A stretch of DNA of 64,000 nucleotides, from NCBI GenBank assembly GCA_013400975.1, contig WBMZ01003323.1, positions 47,215-111,214 on the forward strand, written 5' to 3'. The position numbers and the translations under genes were made by a program. The notes under the pieces are model-generated. The model did not search any database and was not told the origin of the DNA. It saw only the letters and a program-made list of their open reading frames with translations. Origin of the DNA: Atrichornis clamosus. Taxonomy: Eukaryota; Chordata; Aves; Passeriformes; Menuridae. Shown here one piece after another: positions 26,393-39,000 of the stretch (the first letter of the stretch is position 1; every line of letters begins with the position of its first letter).

Positions 26393-29353
26393 TAAGTTAG
26401 AGGCACTATTTCTGCTGCTCTCAACTCTTAAGCTCATTGGTTCAAACCTACTAAAAACATATAGTTTGATTGTCTTTGTTTTGGAGTATTTTTGTAGGAA
26501 ATGTGTATAAGCAGGATAGTTTGAAAAGTTTCTTAGGAAAACTAAGACGTGATTATTAAAGTCAGGGAAATTGAAGCAAAAACTACACTGAGTCTTATAG
26601 GAAGTCAAAATAGCCTCTGTGTGAGTTTTAGGGTGGAATGGCTGATGATTTTATTTTTTAAGTTTCTCAGGGTAGCCATGTTGGGGTACACTTGCCATCA
26701 GAAGCTTGTGGTGTGTATATAACACAGGTAACAAGGTAGCTTGAGGCCTGACAGCAGCCCGATGTTTCATCTTGGCTGACTAGGCCTGCTCCTCTTCCAG
26801 TTGTCCTACGCTGTGAGCACAGTTTCACAGTTTCAGGTACCTATAGATTTGTGTTAGTTAGGAATTAAGTTGTTATTTCATCACTTCTACACACAGAAGT
26901 GTACAGAAGATACAGCATTAGAGATATCCGCAGACTGTCTCTGGTTTTTTTACTACTCCTTTACTTAGAAACAGTTCTTTTATGTAGATAGCCTCTTAGA
27001 CTGTCAAACAGACCTAGTTCTGAATTATCATTTCTTAACATTTTCTGGTTTTTTTTTTTTTTTAACCTAATGAATGAAGCATGCATGGAAAATCAATTAG
27101 AGTTTTCCTCCTTAGCTCAGAAAAACATATTGTAAGCTTACAAGAGTGCTGGCCAGGCAATGGATAGACAATATATTGGGCAGGTGTTTGTCAACAAACT
27201 TTATTACCAGTCATGAGTTTCCTCATTAGTCATAAGCTCCTCTGTGCTGTAATTTGTTGCTATTGTATTTTTATAAACCTTGGGGCAAGGTATTGTGTCT
27301 AGGACAAATACTGCTTTATGCCCTTGCTGATCTCAGTCCCTTGATTAACTTACAGTGTTTAATCAATCCTGGCTTGAAGGACAGATCCTGGTCAGGTGAT
27401 GGTGTCAAACATACAGGGAGAGAGGCCCCTGGGAAGAAAGAGGAAGGTAATGGCAGATTCTTCATTGTATCTCTTCTGCCAATAGATACAGGAAAAATAC
27501 AAAGAATAAAACACACGTGAAAGACTTGAGCCTGTTCTCTGTCACCCTTGCTACACATATGTTAAACAAGTCCTTTATACCTTGAGCAATTCCTTTGAAA
27601 TTAAGACATTAGTTATCTTCAGTCTTCAGAAGAGACCAGAGATTTGTTTTCAATATCCTTGCCAAAGCATGCTGGCTGCCACTTAGTCTTCAGGACCTGG
27701 TATAAGCAGAAAAAAAATTCTGTGAATTCATACACCACTTCATGTTGGCTGCAATATGTAAAGAGAAACAGGAAAGAGATCCAGAAACAAGTTGTGGAAA
27801 AATGTATTTGAATAAGACAGAAAATGACCTGTAATAGACAAATAATCCTTAAAAGCAAGTAAATGGCAACAAAAAATGCTGCTTTGTGGTAGCACTATGG
27901 TCTAGTTACCTTGATATACATTTTAGAACTTCAGAACTGTAAGAGGAACAGGTTTCAGAATTTTTCAGTCAGGAGCTGAGAGCATCCCACAGCAAATGGG
28001 GTGCCCCCTTGGGTCACTGCCTGCTCCTGCAGCCTGCCAGCAGTGCTGAAAAGCAGTGTTGGCAGACTGGTATTTGGCTGCCAGGGCCAACACTGCAAAA
28101 GTGAATCGGTAGCTGTTGTCATCAAATGAGATAGTATCACCACTGAAATTTAGGGAAGACCAGCATGTATCTGTACGAGCTGTCAAAAAGCTTCATGTTG
28201 ACACCTCTGGAGCCTTCAAGCAATGACACTGAGAGTTAATGGTCTGGACAAACTTCCAGTTTGCTGCCTAAATGGACTTTCATCTTTAACTCTGGTGTTC
28301 CTTATTTTTTCCTCACTATTTAACCAATTTCTATTCTGACAATGCTTAAATAACCAACTATTGAATCATAAATACAGACTGTCATTTCAATAAGTCTTGT
28401 TATTTAGAACAACTTTGTCTAGAGTCTTAAGGTAAGTATGCACTGAAATAACAATGGAATATCTTATTTCATTAAAACTTTCAAATTTAAAACAAAACTA
28501 ACAAAACCTGACTTTTGGATAGAGTTAGTCATAGAGTTATGAGGTAACTTTTATGAAGGTGACTTCTATGAAGTAGAAGCTAACAAATGAAATGGAAAAA
28601 TCTGTCAAAATTTTAAAGGGTAACTTTCTATTTGAAGTACCTTGGTTTGGATCCCTGATTGACACAGTCTTAGGAAAACTGTACTATGAGAAATGATAAA
28701 CTGTCTGCATCTGGATGTTTAAGGAAATATGAAAAATGACCAAATCACTAGTTGTGCTTGAAATATCTATGCATATAATGGATGGAAAGGACTTGGAATA
28801 ACCTGGAGAAGTGAGTGATTGCACAGTAGTAGGGAATCACTACTAATCACAGTAGTAGGGAAGAAGTGATCCAGATCAGAATAAAAAGCAAAACTATGAA
28901 CAAAACATGCTTGAAATTATACAGACAACTGAGATTGAAATATCACCCAAATTAAACAAAACATCTTGTTTACTTATGGCTCAGAGTTATGGTGGTGAAT
29001 TAGGCTAACACAGGCTCATTTAGGTGAGATACCAACAAATAACCCATCTGCAGGGTTGCTTGTGTACCTGTGAGGGATTGTCATGCCTTGCCTTCACAGC
29101 ACATGAGAAAATAACAATACACTCCTATGGACACCAGTCAGTATTTCTGAAGGGACAAAAGAAGTGGTACAATATAGTAGGAATTTTTTTTTTGGTTGCT
29201 TCTGGTCTATTGCGTGCTTTAATATAAATCAGTAGTCATTTATATAGTTGGGTAAATGGGGAAATATCATGCTTCTCTATTGATTATACCCTCTTGACTG
29301 CATTTGTTTGTTTTTCCTTGGCATACAATCCTGAGAAAAAATATAGCAATATA
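26393..29353. other. Unique AT-rich DNA
   Basis: No repeat family or gene is recognised. A GGTTCAAACC word at 26430 looks like a tRNA B box but has no partner A box. A 26-bp-period duplication (CACAGTAGTAGGGAA twice) lies at 28822-28862. Confidence 0.55.
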
Positions 29354-29387
29354 TTAGAGGTCTTTTCCAACCTTAATGACTCTATGA
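29354..29387 (+). mobile_element. Very short CR1 3' stub
   Basis: AGAGGTCTTTTCCAACCTTA followed by ATGACTCTATGA matches the terminus of CR1 subfamilies of the type seen at 41160-41198. Only the last ~34 bp are present, the shortest possible product of target-primed reverse transcription. Confidence 0.6.
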
Positions 29388-32300
29388 AAGCAAACAGCTA
29401 CACAGCCTAGCACATTTCACACTTTTGAGACCCTACCTCACAAGTCAGAAGTTTCTCCACGGCTGCCAGTGCTCAATGGCCAGAACAAACCAGTGTGCTG
29501 CAGACAATGAGGACAAATGGTGACTCGTCCACCCCTTACCACTGACCCTGTTTTTGCTATCCCAAATGGACCTTTCCTGAAGGGTCAAGGAAAGTTCTCT
29601 GGTTTAGGGGCTTCTGTGGTTTTTTTTCTGTGTGGGTTTTTGGGTGTTGGGGTTTTTTTCCTTTCTTTCTTCCCTTGCAGGGGAAGTGATGCCCCATACT
29701 TTCCGCAGTTGAACATTTGAAGGCAGAGAAACAGTTCAGAGTATCCAGACAGAAGAAAACTGCTGCCTTTAAACACCTGAACTTCATTGTGTTGATGCAG
29801 AAATAGATCTTCCTTAAGCCTTATGATGTGACTTGAACAGTTGTTGATTGTAGGAACCATAGCCTGACAAACAAATCTTTTCACAAATATTTATCTGAAT
29901 AACTGTGGTCTTTGTACTTGAATTGTTTGTCTTTCCTTCCAGCAAGCACTCAAGCTAGTATTATTACTTGGGGACATTTTAATTTTAAAGCAGTGATTGG
30001 AAAGTGTTCAGAAAAACCAAGACTTAAGCTCAGAAATGCTGCACTTACAAAGTAAAAAAAAAAAAAAAAAGAGGTTGGTTAATCAACTTGGGCTTGTATG
30101 CATTTTCAAAATACTTGGGATTTTAAGTATCGTTCCTGAAATAACACCTGGAAAATTATTATACATGATTTTAGTTTAAGAGAATAAGTAACATGTAAAA
30201 AAATATATTAAGGAGAAATTGACAAGAGGATATTGTTCTTAAACTATCCACATAGTCATGAAATCCACAGTTTAATAAATTGATATTTTGAAACACCAAT
30301 ACTATTTTCCCCGTGTGAACACAGCTACTTCTGCTGACGCTAACTACCTGTTCTTAGATGTAAATACAGTTCTATATAGTTTTAATTATGATTCTGAGAC
30401 ATCAGTGCAACACGAACCACAAGAGGGCAATGCTTCTGCAAAGCTTGTACAAGGAGCTGGGATTTGGATGGCTCCCCTGCTCAGTTTCCATTCCAAAAAC
30501 TACAGGGCAGTGCATGTTTTTTTGGGATGAGATGAAACTCCTTCTCCATTAGCAATGCACCTAAAAAGAGCGTTTTTTTCAGACTGCCTACCTACATTTC
30601 AGAACCACCTACAGTTCTAGTAGCAACCGATGAAACTACTGACAAAACTGTCTAATTGGAGAAATATTCAATTATGTTTTAATTTTCAAGTGGAAAATTA
30701 GTAAAATGAGTTCAAATGAACAGTGTATTCTATTCACACTCCCAGCATGGGAGCAGCCTAGGCACAAAAATGAATACATAATTAAAGATGGGTTTGCCCT
30801 CCAGATTGGTCCAGATTTCAGCTAATTTTCTGCCTTAAATACTACTTTAGACCTCTTTTTTTTTTTAATTGTTTGTATTTCAAATCAATGAATTTGCTGA
30901 AAGGATGTGTTCTCTTCAAAGACTTCAGAAGTTAGTCTTATTTTTTATCTGCTCATCATTTTGTTGAATTATTTTGAACACAATCTGTCAGAAAATAGCT
31001 TCAGATCTCAAAAGAATTCTTGAAGTTCCATGTTTCTTACAGGTTTTCATTTTTTTTTCCTTTTTCTGTAAATCTGTAGATGAGGATCCTGGCTCCATAT
31101 CTCCAGAAAGAATCTAAATAGTTTTCTTTTAATGAAAACGGGTTGGTTAGTGTTTGGGACTAGATTTTATTTTGCTTAGTCTAGTCATTAGGCCTGTTTA
31201 AAAGTACCAGTTAAAACTATAGGCCTTGCTGTGTTGAAAAGCAAATTTTTCTGAGTTCTCTGTATCTTAAAAAAAAAAGTGTAGATTAATTGAACCTTAT
31301 GTCTAGAATATATTTGGGTTAAAAAAAACCAGTGATGGCTTTTTTTGTTCTTGGGAAGAAGAGGCTGGGGGTTTTCATCATAATCTCTCTCACCTTTTCC
31401 AACATGATGGGGAGGTGGTGGTGCAACAGATGTTGAGCTTTGTGAAATTGCATCAATTTACAAATCCTAGTAATTGAATGATTTATATGCAGCAAAAGAA
31501 GCAATTGTTACCTGTAAGAAGTAAAGTGGGAGGGGGGATCGGGGGAAATCAGTGGGAAACAAAGGCTCTTTGTGAGATCTACAAGAGTCAAACATAGTTT
31601 GTTTAAACCAGTTGGGCAGGTTAAATGTAGCCATGTCCTGTCTTTCAACAAGAAATTCCCTGGAATTGTCAATTATTCTTCAGCCTAGACAGTGATTCAT
31701 TGTCCACTGAACAAACAAAGTAAAAAAGCAGTTGTGAACATCATGATAAAAACAGCTTTGAGGAAAGAGTCTCGAGGGCTGAGATCTAGGTAACAAACTG
31801 TGATCCACCTCCAGCCTTAGCTTTATAGCAGCTCCCCGTTTGATACCAAAAGGGTGAAGGATTCTCTTCACTAAGCACCATATTTTAGCACCTACCTGAC
31901 TAGCACTGAATCAGGTATGCCTTGGAAAATGTATTCTCCCCAGGCATTTTTTTTTTTTGAAGTTGAATAGAAGGTTTTGCAATTATTCCAGCTGTATGTT
32001 CACTATGTTCCTGATGTTTACTCAGTGAAAATGACTTGTGTGGTATGTTAGCACAATGGTGCTGAATGGAAAAAAAATCTCCAAAGGATATTTCCATCTC
32101 AAAAGCAGCTCACTCTTATCTCAACCTAGTTGTTTCCTATTAATTGATTAGTATTTGAATGTGGTGATAAAATCGTGATGGAAAGAATGAGCTGTGCATT
32201 AGCAGTCTTGATATAGCTTCTGTTAGATATGCTAACTTTGAGTGAACACAGAGTACAACAAAAAATTACCGTAAAACTTGTGCCACCTCTCAAGTAGAGC

Positions 32301-35300
32301 CCACTTCTTGGCAAGATGACAAAATGTCCTTACTCGGGGGATGGGTTTATTAAGAGCACTTAGCAGATTACAAGTAGAGAGGCTATTTGTAGTCCAAACC
32401 ACACTATCTGTCATCTATACTGATGGATCTAGAGGAAATGAAAGAACATCTGTCAAAAGAGTTGTTATATTGGGAAAATAGGAATATGGACGTTTACTTC
32501 TCTGCAAACTTTTTAAAGACTTCTGCTTGTTACTTCAACAGAGAGAGTAAAAAATGCCAAAAAACAAACCACAAAAAAAAAAAAAAATTCTGACTGAACT
32601 AGATGCCAGCATTGCACTTGAATCCACCCCTACCTTGAGATGAAACAGTCTTCGAGTACATGGAGCTCCTGCCAGTGTTTAGAAAGCATCTATTGAAAAC
32701 AAATGCTGTGGTCATCTAGTGGACAGGCTCTGTGCATATAGTCTGAACAAATCTTCCAGTAAACAGTCATCTTCTAGGCAGGACTCAGTATGAAGGAAGT
32801 GATCTTATTCTAGCAAAACTATCAGAAAGGTTTAGGGTGAAAATTGTGACAGAATTGGAAGAGACCAAATCATCTCATCACAACAATGAATCATAATATG
32901 CATGAAAGTGCAAATATTGTTGGCCAAAATTTCTTACCAATTACTGGTGGCAAATCTTTTATAAAAAATTCAACCCTGAAGAGAAAGTTGAAGCAGGAGT
33001 CTGACCAACTACTCTAGTGAGATTTTGCTCAAAGGATGTGAATGTTAATAGAACACTACTGTAATAAATTCTGCCAATGAATAACAGAATAATGGCAATA
33101 AAAACTCAGTATGAAAAGCTGCTTCAAACTCCACACATGACAGTCGTTTGATGAAATAAACTCCTCTCGTCTATCCAAATTGTGTGGTGCCATTAAAAAT
33201 GCATCTCTTGTTGTGACTAGGTTTTAAATTATAAAGAGAAGGCTGGAAGATATTATATAAAGACTGAAGCTACTGTTTCAGTGTCTTGTTTGGGCACTGC
33301 TCACCAGCTGATTTACTTAAGCCTTGTGCCAAATTATGTAAGAGCATGGTGAAGAGACAAGAATGTTTTTACTTGGCACTTGTGACTTGTTACAAATATG
33401 CCCAAAAAAGTTTCCTAAGACCTAGTGTTGTGTTAGTTTCTCTTAGGCATTTCTTATTCGCAATTGAGGTGAAGAGCTTTTATTTTAAAGGGTGAAGAAG
33501 CAATGGTAAAGTGTTTGAGGGGATGCAAGTTTTTTGTTTGGTGGAAGCAGGAGACTTAATGCTTTTAGTAGTTTTCCCCTTTCTTGCAAAGTAGCTAGCA
33601 GAAGCCCATAAAGTAATGAGCTTTGTAAAACTCGTCATCTTCAGTAGGTGATTATTTTTCATAATTGAAGAACAAGAAATTAAATATTTAGTATAGGAAT
33701 ATCGGGGGAACCACATACACACACATACACAAAAACCTAAAAAAATTCCCAAATCAAAACCACTGCACCCCAAAATAACCTTTCTGAACAATTTTTTCTA
33801 CTGGCTTGAGAACTAGAGTGCTCCTCCGCTGGCAGCATTAGTCATTATAACAATTAAAGCAGTACAAAAAATTAAGATATTGCATGTATTTTTTCAGATG
33901 CTGATATTGAGGGAAGACCACAGAACACTCAGTCAGATTTTTCTAGGCACAAATCTTTTAAATCAATACTTGAAAGCTTAAAAACCTCCCAGTGATTTAG
34001 AGGCCAGACTAAATTAAGCCCTAATTTACCTTCACTGAAAACTGCTGGCTGAGAAAATCCTAAGCAGGGATTGCACTTCAGAGGTAGTTCAGTACAGATG
34101 TTGTAGGCAGTCAGAATTTGCTCAGAGCAAACCTTTTCTGGCCAATGCATAAGAAAACTGTAACTGAAGTTGCAGGATTTATTATAAAAAGGGCAAAACA
34201 GCAGCATGTTTGGGGGTTTTTTTTGCTGTCTTTGTATTGTTAAAAGTTCATATACTCCTTCCACAGTTCTACTTCAATTGCAGGAAACAAGATATTTACT
34301 CCCAGTACCACACTGTTAAAATTGCAATTTTTTCCCTTCGTCTTTCACTTTGTGTCTGGGAAATGTACTAATTGTCTCTTCTAACGACAACAGCTAAGAA
34401 TTCATGTTGTTTGATCCCATTTTTCTGGTATTTCTTGTGGCCTGGAGTGATAAACCTATTTTTGCTGCGTCACTCTCCACTTCTGTAAAGTGGGCGTAAT
34501 TCTCAGTACCTGTACTATTCCATAAGGATGTTCTAAAACTTGGCTAAAGTGTTGAGATGACTTGTAAAGCATATTTAAAAGATTTACCAGTGAGAAGTGC
34601 TGTATTCACTCTAGACATGCTAATTTTTGGAAGATTACCTGTGCTTACTAAGATGACAAGCCAGTGAGTTGAAGATTAAAAACTAGGAACAGAGTTCCTG
34701 TTGACTTATGTTTGTCTATAAATTAGCAGAAAGGCATAGAACAACTAATGAAAACACTTAGATAAAACTGGATTTATTATTCCCCAGTGGTTCACTACAT
34801 ATCAACCTCTACTTACGGCTTCTACTAGGTAACTTTTCAGCAAACATTTTCAGTAACAGTTTCAAAGGTTGTGGGAAGAAATAAGTTACCTTAAGGTGAG
34901 CTGGATCTTTGCTTCTAAAATTGCATTTTTATGCGGCTGAAAAGCAGTTCCCTTCTTGCTGCTTTACCAGGAAATAATTGCCTGCATTTCTGGCAGTTTC
35001 AGACTGTTTGTTTGTGACCCAAGTTCCCATCCAAAACTTTATCTGAGTGCCATTATTCCAATACAGAACTTTGAGTTCACTTTTTTTTTTTTCCCAGAGC
35101 CTTCTGCAGTATTTTGTCTTTTTGCTCTTTTTTTCTCAGCACTTAAAAGCCATTAGTTGGTTTGAAACAGTCACTCTTCCAGCAGAACAGATGTGACCAC
35201 CACATGAAAGCTCTGAGGAATGTTCCATGGCAGCATCTGCTGCCTCACTTTAAAGTTTATTTTTAACATAAAATAGTTGTGAGCGTTCATTTGTAGCTGA

Positions 35301-35640
35301 AATGCTGTCTTCTCAAAGCAATGCAATTAGGTCTGACCCTTCAGCATGAGGGGAAAAAGGTATGATGATATGTGGTTTTAACGTAGAGCTTTTGCAGGCA
35401 AGCCAGTGACTTTGCTTTGTTATTCATCACGTTTGTGCAGATCTATGTATCTTATATGCTAAAATTTCCTTTGAAGTCAGGTTGTGTCATGAGAACTGCA
35501 TCTTCAGAACCAAATCTTATCAAAAGCTCTGGCAAACTGTTTGGGGGTTTTTTGAAAATTTCTTATTCTAGTTTACATTCTCCTTACTGAAGAAAATTTG
35601 TTGCTTTTAATAGGAAATTATCTCCTTCATAATTTTCATG
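29388..35640. other. Unique AT-rich DNA
   Basis: No gene is recognised. Splice-acceptor-like tracts occur (for example just before 29680 and 29942), but no matching exon frame or donor supports them. A G-run cluster lies at 31528-31556 and a CTCF-like site at 30417-30431, both listed separately or as findings. Poly(A) at 30053-30070 has no AATAAA upstream. Confidence 0.55.
30417..30431 (+). promoter_or_regulatory. Candidate CTCF binding site
   Basis: CCACAAGAGGGCAAT agrees with the CTCF consensus CCASYAGRKGGCRSY at 13 of 15 positions and keeps the whole AGAGGGCA core. An upstream TGCAAC lies about 10 bp before it, comparable to the upstream half-motif of some CTCF sites. CTCF anchors chromatin loops and insulators. 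Occupancy cannot be shown from sequence. Confidence 0.35.
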
Positions 35641-35655
35641 TGACATCACTCTGTC

Positions 35656-35790
35656 ATTGGAATCATTGGTGCTATTTTTGTGCTTAAAACAGATGTCACA
35701 ATGGTAGATATGATGGCGTAAAATGAGTTCTGAGCTTTGGGGAGGCAGGCAGAGGCAATATAAAAGGCTTTGCTGTAGCTTATAGCCCCT
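35656..35790 (+). promoter_or_regulatory. Candidate TATA-box promoter with two CCAAT boxes
   Basis: A clean TATAAAAGG lies at 35759-35767. Two inverted CCAAT boxes (ATTGG at 35656-35660 and 35665-35669) lie about 90 to 100 bp upstream of it. DNA downstream of the TATA box changes from AT-rich to clearly GC-richer (about 35790-35960). A start site near 35790 would be expected for RNA polymerase II. This is inference from motif spacing; a TATA word can occur by chance in AT-rich DNA, but the paired CCAAT boxes and composition shift make it better than most. Confidence 0.35.
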
Positions 35791-35833
35791 GGGGAGTCAG
35801 TGTGGGCCCAAGTATGGCTGGAGCTCTGGGGGA

Positions 35834-36010
35834 ATGAACTACTGGAGCTGCCAGGGTACTGCCGAGCTGCTCCCTGCCATGGTCCCTCCAGACTGTGAGA
35901 GAGAGAGGCTCATTTTCCTGCCCGGAGCCAAGCGGCAGCTCCCGTCACTCAAAGGGGAATCCCAAATTCTGGCTTACAGCAGTTTTCCACTCATTTGGTG
36001 CCACAACTGA
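35834..36010 (+). CDS. Possible 58-codon small protein, unrecognised
   Basis: The frame starts MNYWSCQGTAELLPAMVPPD and ends SSFPLIWCHN, with a charged centre (CERER, GAKRQ) and no membrane segment or known domain. It lies 67 bp downstream of the candidate TATA box. A 7-codon upstream frame (ATG at 35814) ends with a stop that overlaps this start codon as ATGA, a geometry that could permit reinitiation. A splice donor candidate TCA|GTGAGT follows at 36110, so the region could be a first exon of about 320 nt. No family match is known to me, and the frame may be fortuitous inside a non-coding transcript. Confidence 0.15.
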   Translation: MNYWSCQGTAELLPAMVPPDCERERLIFLPGAKRQLPSLKGESQILAYSSFPLIWCHN

Positions 36011-39000
36011 TGCAGTAGGAGAAAATCTCTAACCCATTATTTCCAGCCATGCAAAAGGACTGGCAGGAAACATATTTAAGCAGATGTCTTGTGTTTTAAC
36101 AGGATTTCAGTGAGTCATCCACATGCCCTTAGGCATTCAATGCACCAGACGGCTTTCTAATGGCTGTGGCATCTTGCTTGCAATCTAATATTATGCACAC
36201 ATTCCACACAATAAAACCCCATCTCTTCAGCTGGGGAAGGTCCATAACACTTTTTTAACCTTGGCAAATTTGCTGTGCAATTGAGGACCTGGCACAGGAA
36301 CGCAATGCCTGATACAACCTCTATCTGATTAGGTGTTAAGAGCAAGAAACTGATTCTGGGCTGCAAGTGGCAGTGCTGTAGCAATCTTTTGGGCCACCAG
36401 CATTTAACATCTTCAGACAGCCCATGAAGACAGAAGGGTTTTTGTGAGCTGACTGGCAGCCTGTGAGGTACGTACATGGCTGTGTGCTACCTTAATTTTC
36501 CCCTTCTTTGTCCTGACATGCTGCCTGGGGACTGACTCAAAGTGAATTAAAAGTAAAGAAAGATGTTTCAGTTTTTAACAGCTGCAAGATCTTTCTCTCT
36601 ATGAGTTCAAAATGAATGTCTTAAATCAGGTAAACCATGATCTTGTTACATTTGACAATAAGGCACAACAGCTACTGAGGGCAGTAGGGAAGCTTCTCTT
36701 TTCCATCTTTTTGATACCTGCATTTTCCATATCCTCCTAGCAAAAGAAATAAAGCCCTATGTGCTTTAGTCCTCAATTAATGCTATCTTACTAATCAGTT
36801 TTAACACTGAATGGAAGCAGCAGGACATGTATCCAGGTAATGATTTACTTACTGAAAGGTTAAGGAAAATACTTATGCACAACCATGGCCTGAATAGCTA
36901 ATAATGAACAACCTTGTCTGCTTGGTCCCATAGTTCTGGCCTGCCACTGAGCCTGGATGTCAAGCAGTGATATCTATACCAGCAGTATCAAAGCAAGGCC
37001 TCATCTTCAGTACTTGCTTGGATGATTGCAAACTATGTTTGCACACATGCTATGTGTTTCATACACCTGATAACTCGATGTCGTGAATTGACATGAAGCA
37101 TCCCTAGGAATAAAACCTAGGTAAATAAAAACATGTTACTGAAACACTAAAAAGAGATTTAACTATGACAACAAGTGTGGGGAAAAAACAGAGAAATTTA
37201 TGGCAATATGATGTCTAAACAGAATCTTACACTGTTGCAGAGCTGACCTTGGATTAGTCTACTTTGGAGTTTTTTATAAGCCTAGTTTCTTTGTTTCACA
37301 CAAACAACTTAATCATTTCCTCTTAAAAGACAAATTAATGTTTTTTCCACTCAGTCTCTCCACTTATTCTGCAAGAATAATTCCCATCAAATGTCATTTT
37401 TACTTATGATTATCATACCAGTTTGTTTAAAGACACTGTTAAGTATGCTGTGCTGGATGGGGTGGGGATAACTTCAGAGGCTGCATTGCAAGTGCTGCAG
37501 TTTGGTTTTGCTTCTTACGTGGTCTCAAACAATGCATATTTCCTTTTTGACTAAGATGTATCCTTTTTATCAGTGAACTCCATGTACCACAAATACTTGG
37601 TAAAGCAGCCCCAAAACTGGGAGTTATTTCAGGTCAACCAAGCAGCAGGGGTGTTTCTTCTCCTGAGGAAACAAGGCCTCTCAGTGTTTTATCCTTTCAT
37701 TGATTTCAGGTTAATTTTAGTAGATCTTGAGCTTTGAAGACACTCTTCTCTGAACTGTGTGAAAACACTGCAGCCAACTTAGTGTTGCTGAATTTCTGGC
37801 GTTTGCTTTCTCAGATTTTCTAATGTCCTGCAGAGAATTCACATCGAATCCTATATTGATGAAGAAGTTATCTCACTTTCACCTATGGTGGTATCAGATC
37901 TTTTCTCTTTGAAGTCTTAAACTACTACAGCCTGTTCTGAATGGCTTTGACTTGCAAATTCTGTTCCTATATTGGAAATTGAAATCTTGTCATGCAAGAG
38001 GATGGCTTGTCCTATGTACATTTTAATTTGCATTGTTATCCCAGAGGGGCTGAGAAGCACAAAGGCAATGTAAAGAACTTGCCTTCTGGAAATCCAGTTT
38101 ATTGCTGTTCAGTAAAACTGAAGAGAAATCATGTCATACACCTCTGCTTTTGCAAAGGTTGATACAACATAACATCTGAGGTTACCGGTCTAAATGCTTC
38201 ATGCCAGTGTCCTGCACCAACAGTAATGGGAAACGAACTAGTGTGACTCTTTTAAGAATAACATTGGTAGAAAATTAAGCCTTCCTTGCTGTTCAAGTGA
38301 TTTGCTATGGAAGTGGGAACAACAATTCTTTCCTGTCTTGCTTGTGAGTTGTTCTCTTGGTATGAGAGAGTGTGTTCATGTTGTAATTAGGAAACAGGCA
38401 GTGTAACTTTAGGTATTGTATTTCTTCATCCTTCAGTATGAAACCCAAAGCTCCTACAGACTGCAGTGAGCAAATGTAATAGAGACAGTGATGTACCTGA
38501 CCTGTTAAGACGAACATGAATGCAATGGACAGTGACATTCCACATTTCAGCTGATCAACATCTTCATCATTACATCCTATGCCAGAATATTAAATACCTT
38601 AGCTTACCGGAGACATATTTGAATCCAAACTTTTCATGTTTGACAGCAACCCGTATCAAATTGTCATTCTGACTCTGAAGGTAGTCAGGAAACTCGGGTT
38701 TGCAGGTTTTTTGCTAGGGCCTATTTTCTATTCATACAGATGACTAACAGGACTCAGTGGTTTAAATGTTTTCCTGAAGGAAAAAAACATTCAAGACATA
38801 AATTGCATTTACTCTGAATAGAAGTCTGCTCAGTGAGGTTCTTGAGGACACTGTGGTTATTCATTGAGTAGGGTGATACTTTGAATGTGTAACCCCATCT
38901 TTTTCATAACAAATGTGGGTAAAGAGAGATTGGCATCAAGCCCACTAACATCCTTAATCACTGAGTTCCTGCTAAATAAAACTACAGCTGATGAAAACAG

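Noticed and set aside
26430..26441. tRNA-like B-box word GGTTCAAACC
   Set aside because: No A box at the right distance and no cloverleaf can be drawn.
30053..30070. Poly(A) run as the tail of a processed pseudogene
   Set aside because: No AATAAA upstream, no coding-like body and no target duplication seen; the same applies to runs at 10318-10334 and 32572-32588.
32704..32724. Minus-strand CTCF-like word around TCCACTAGATGA
   Set aside because: Three mismatches to the consensus including one in the core.
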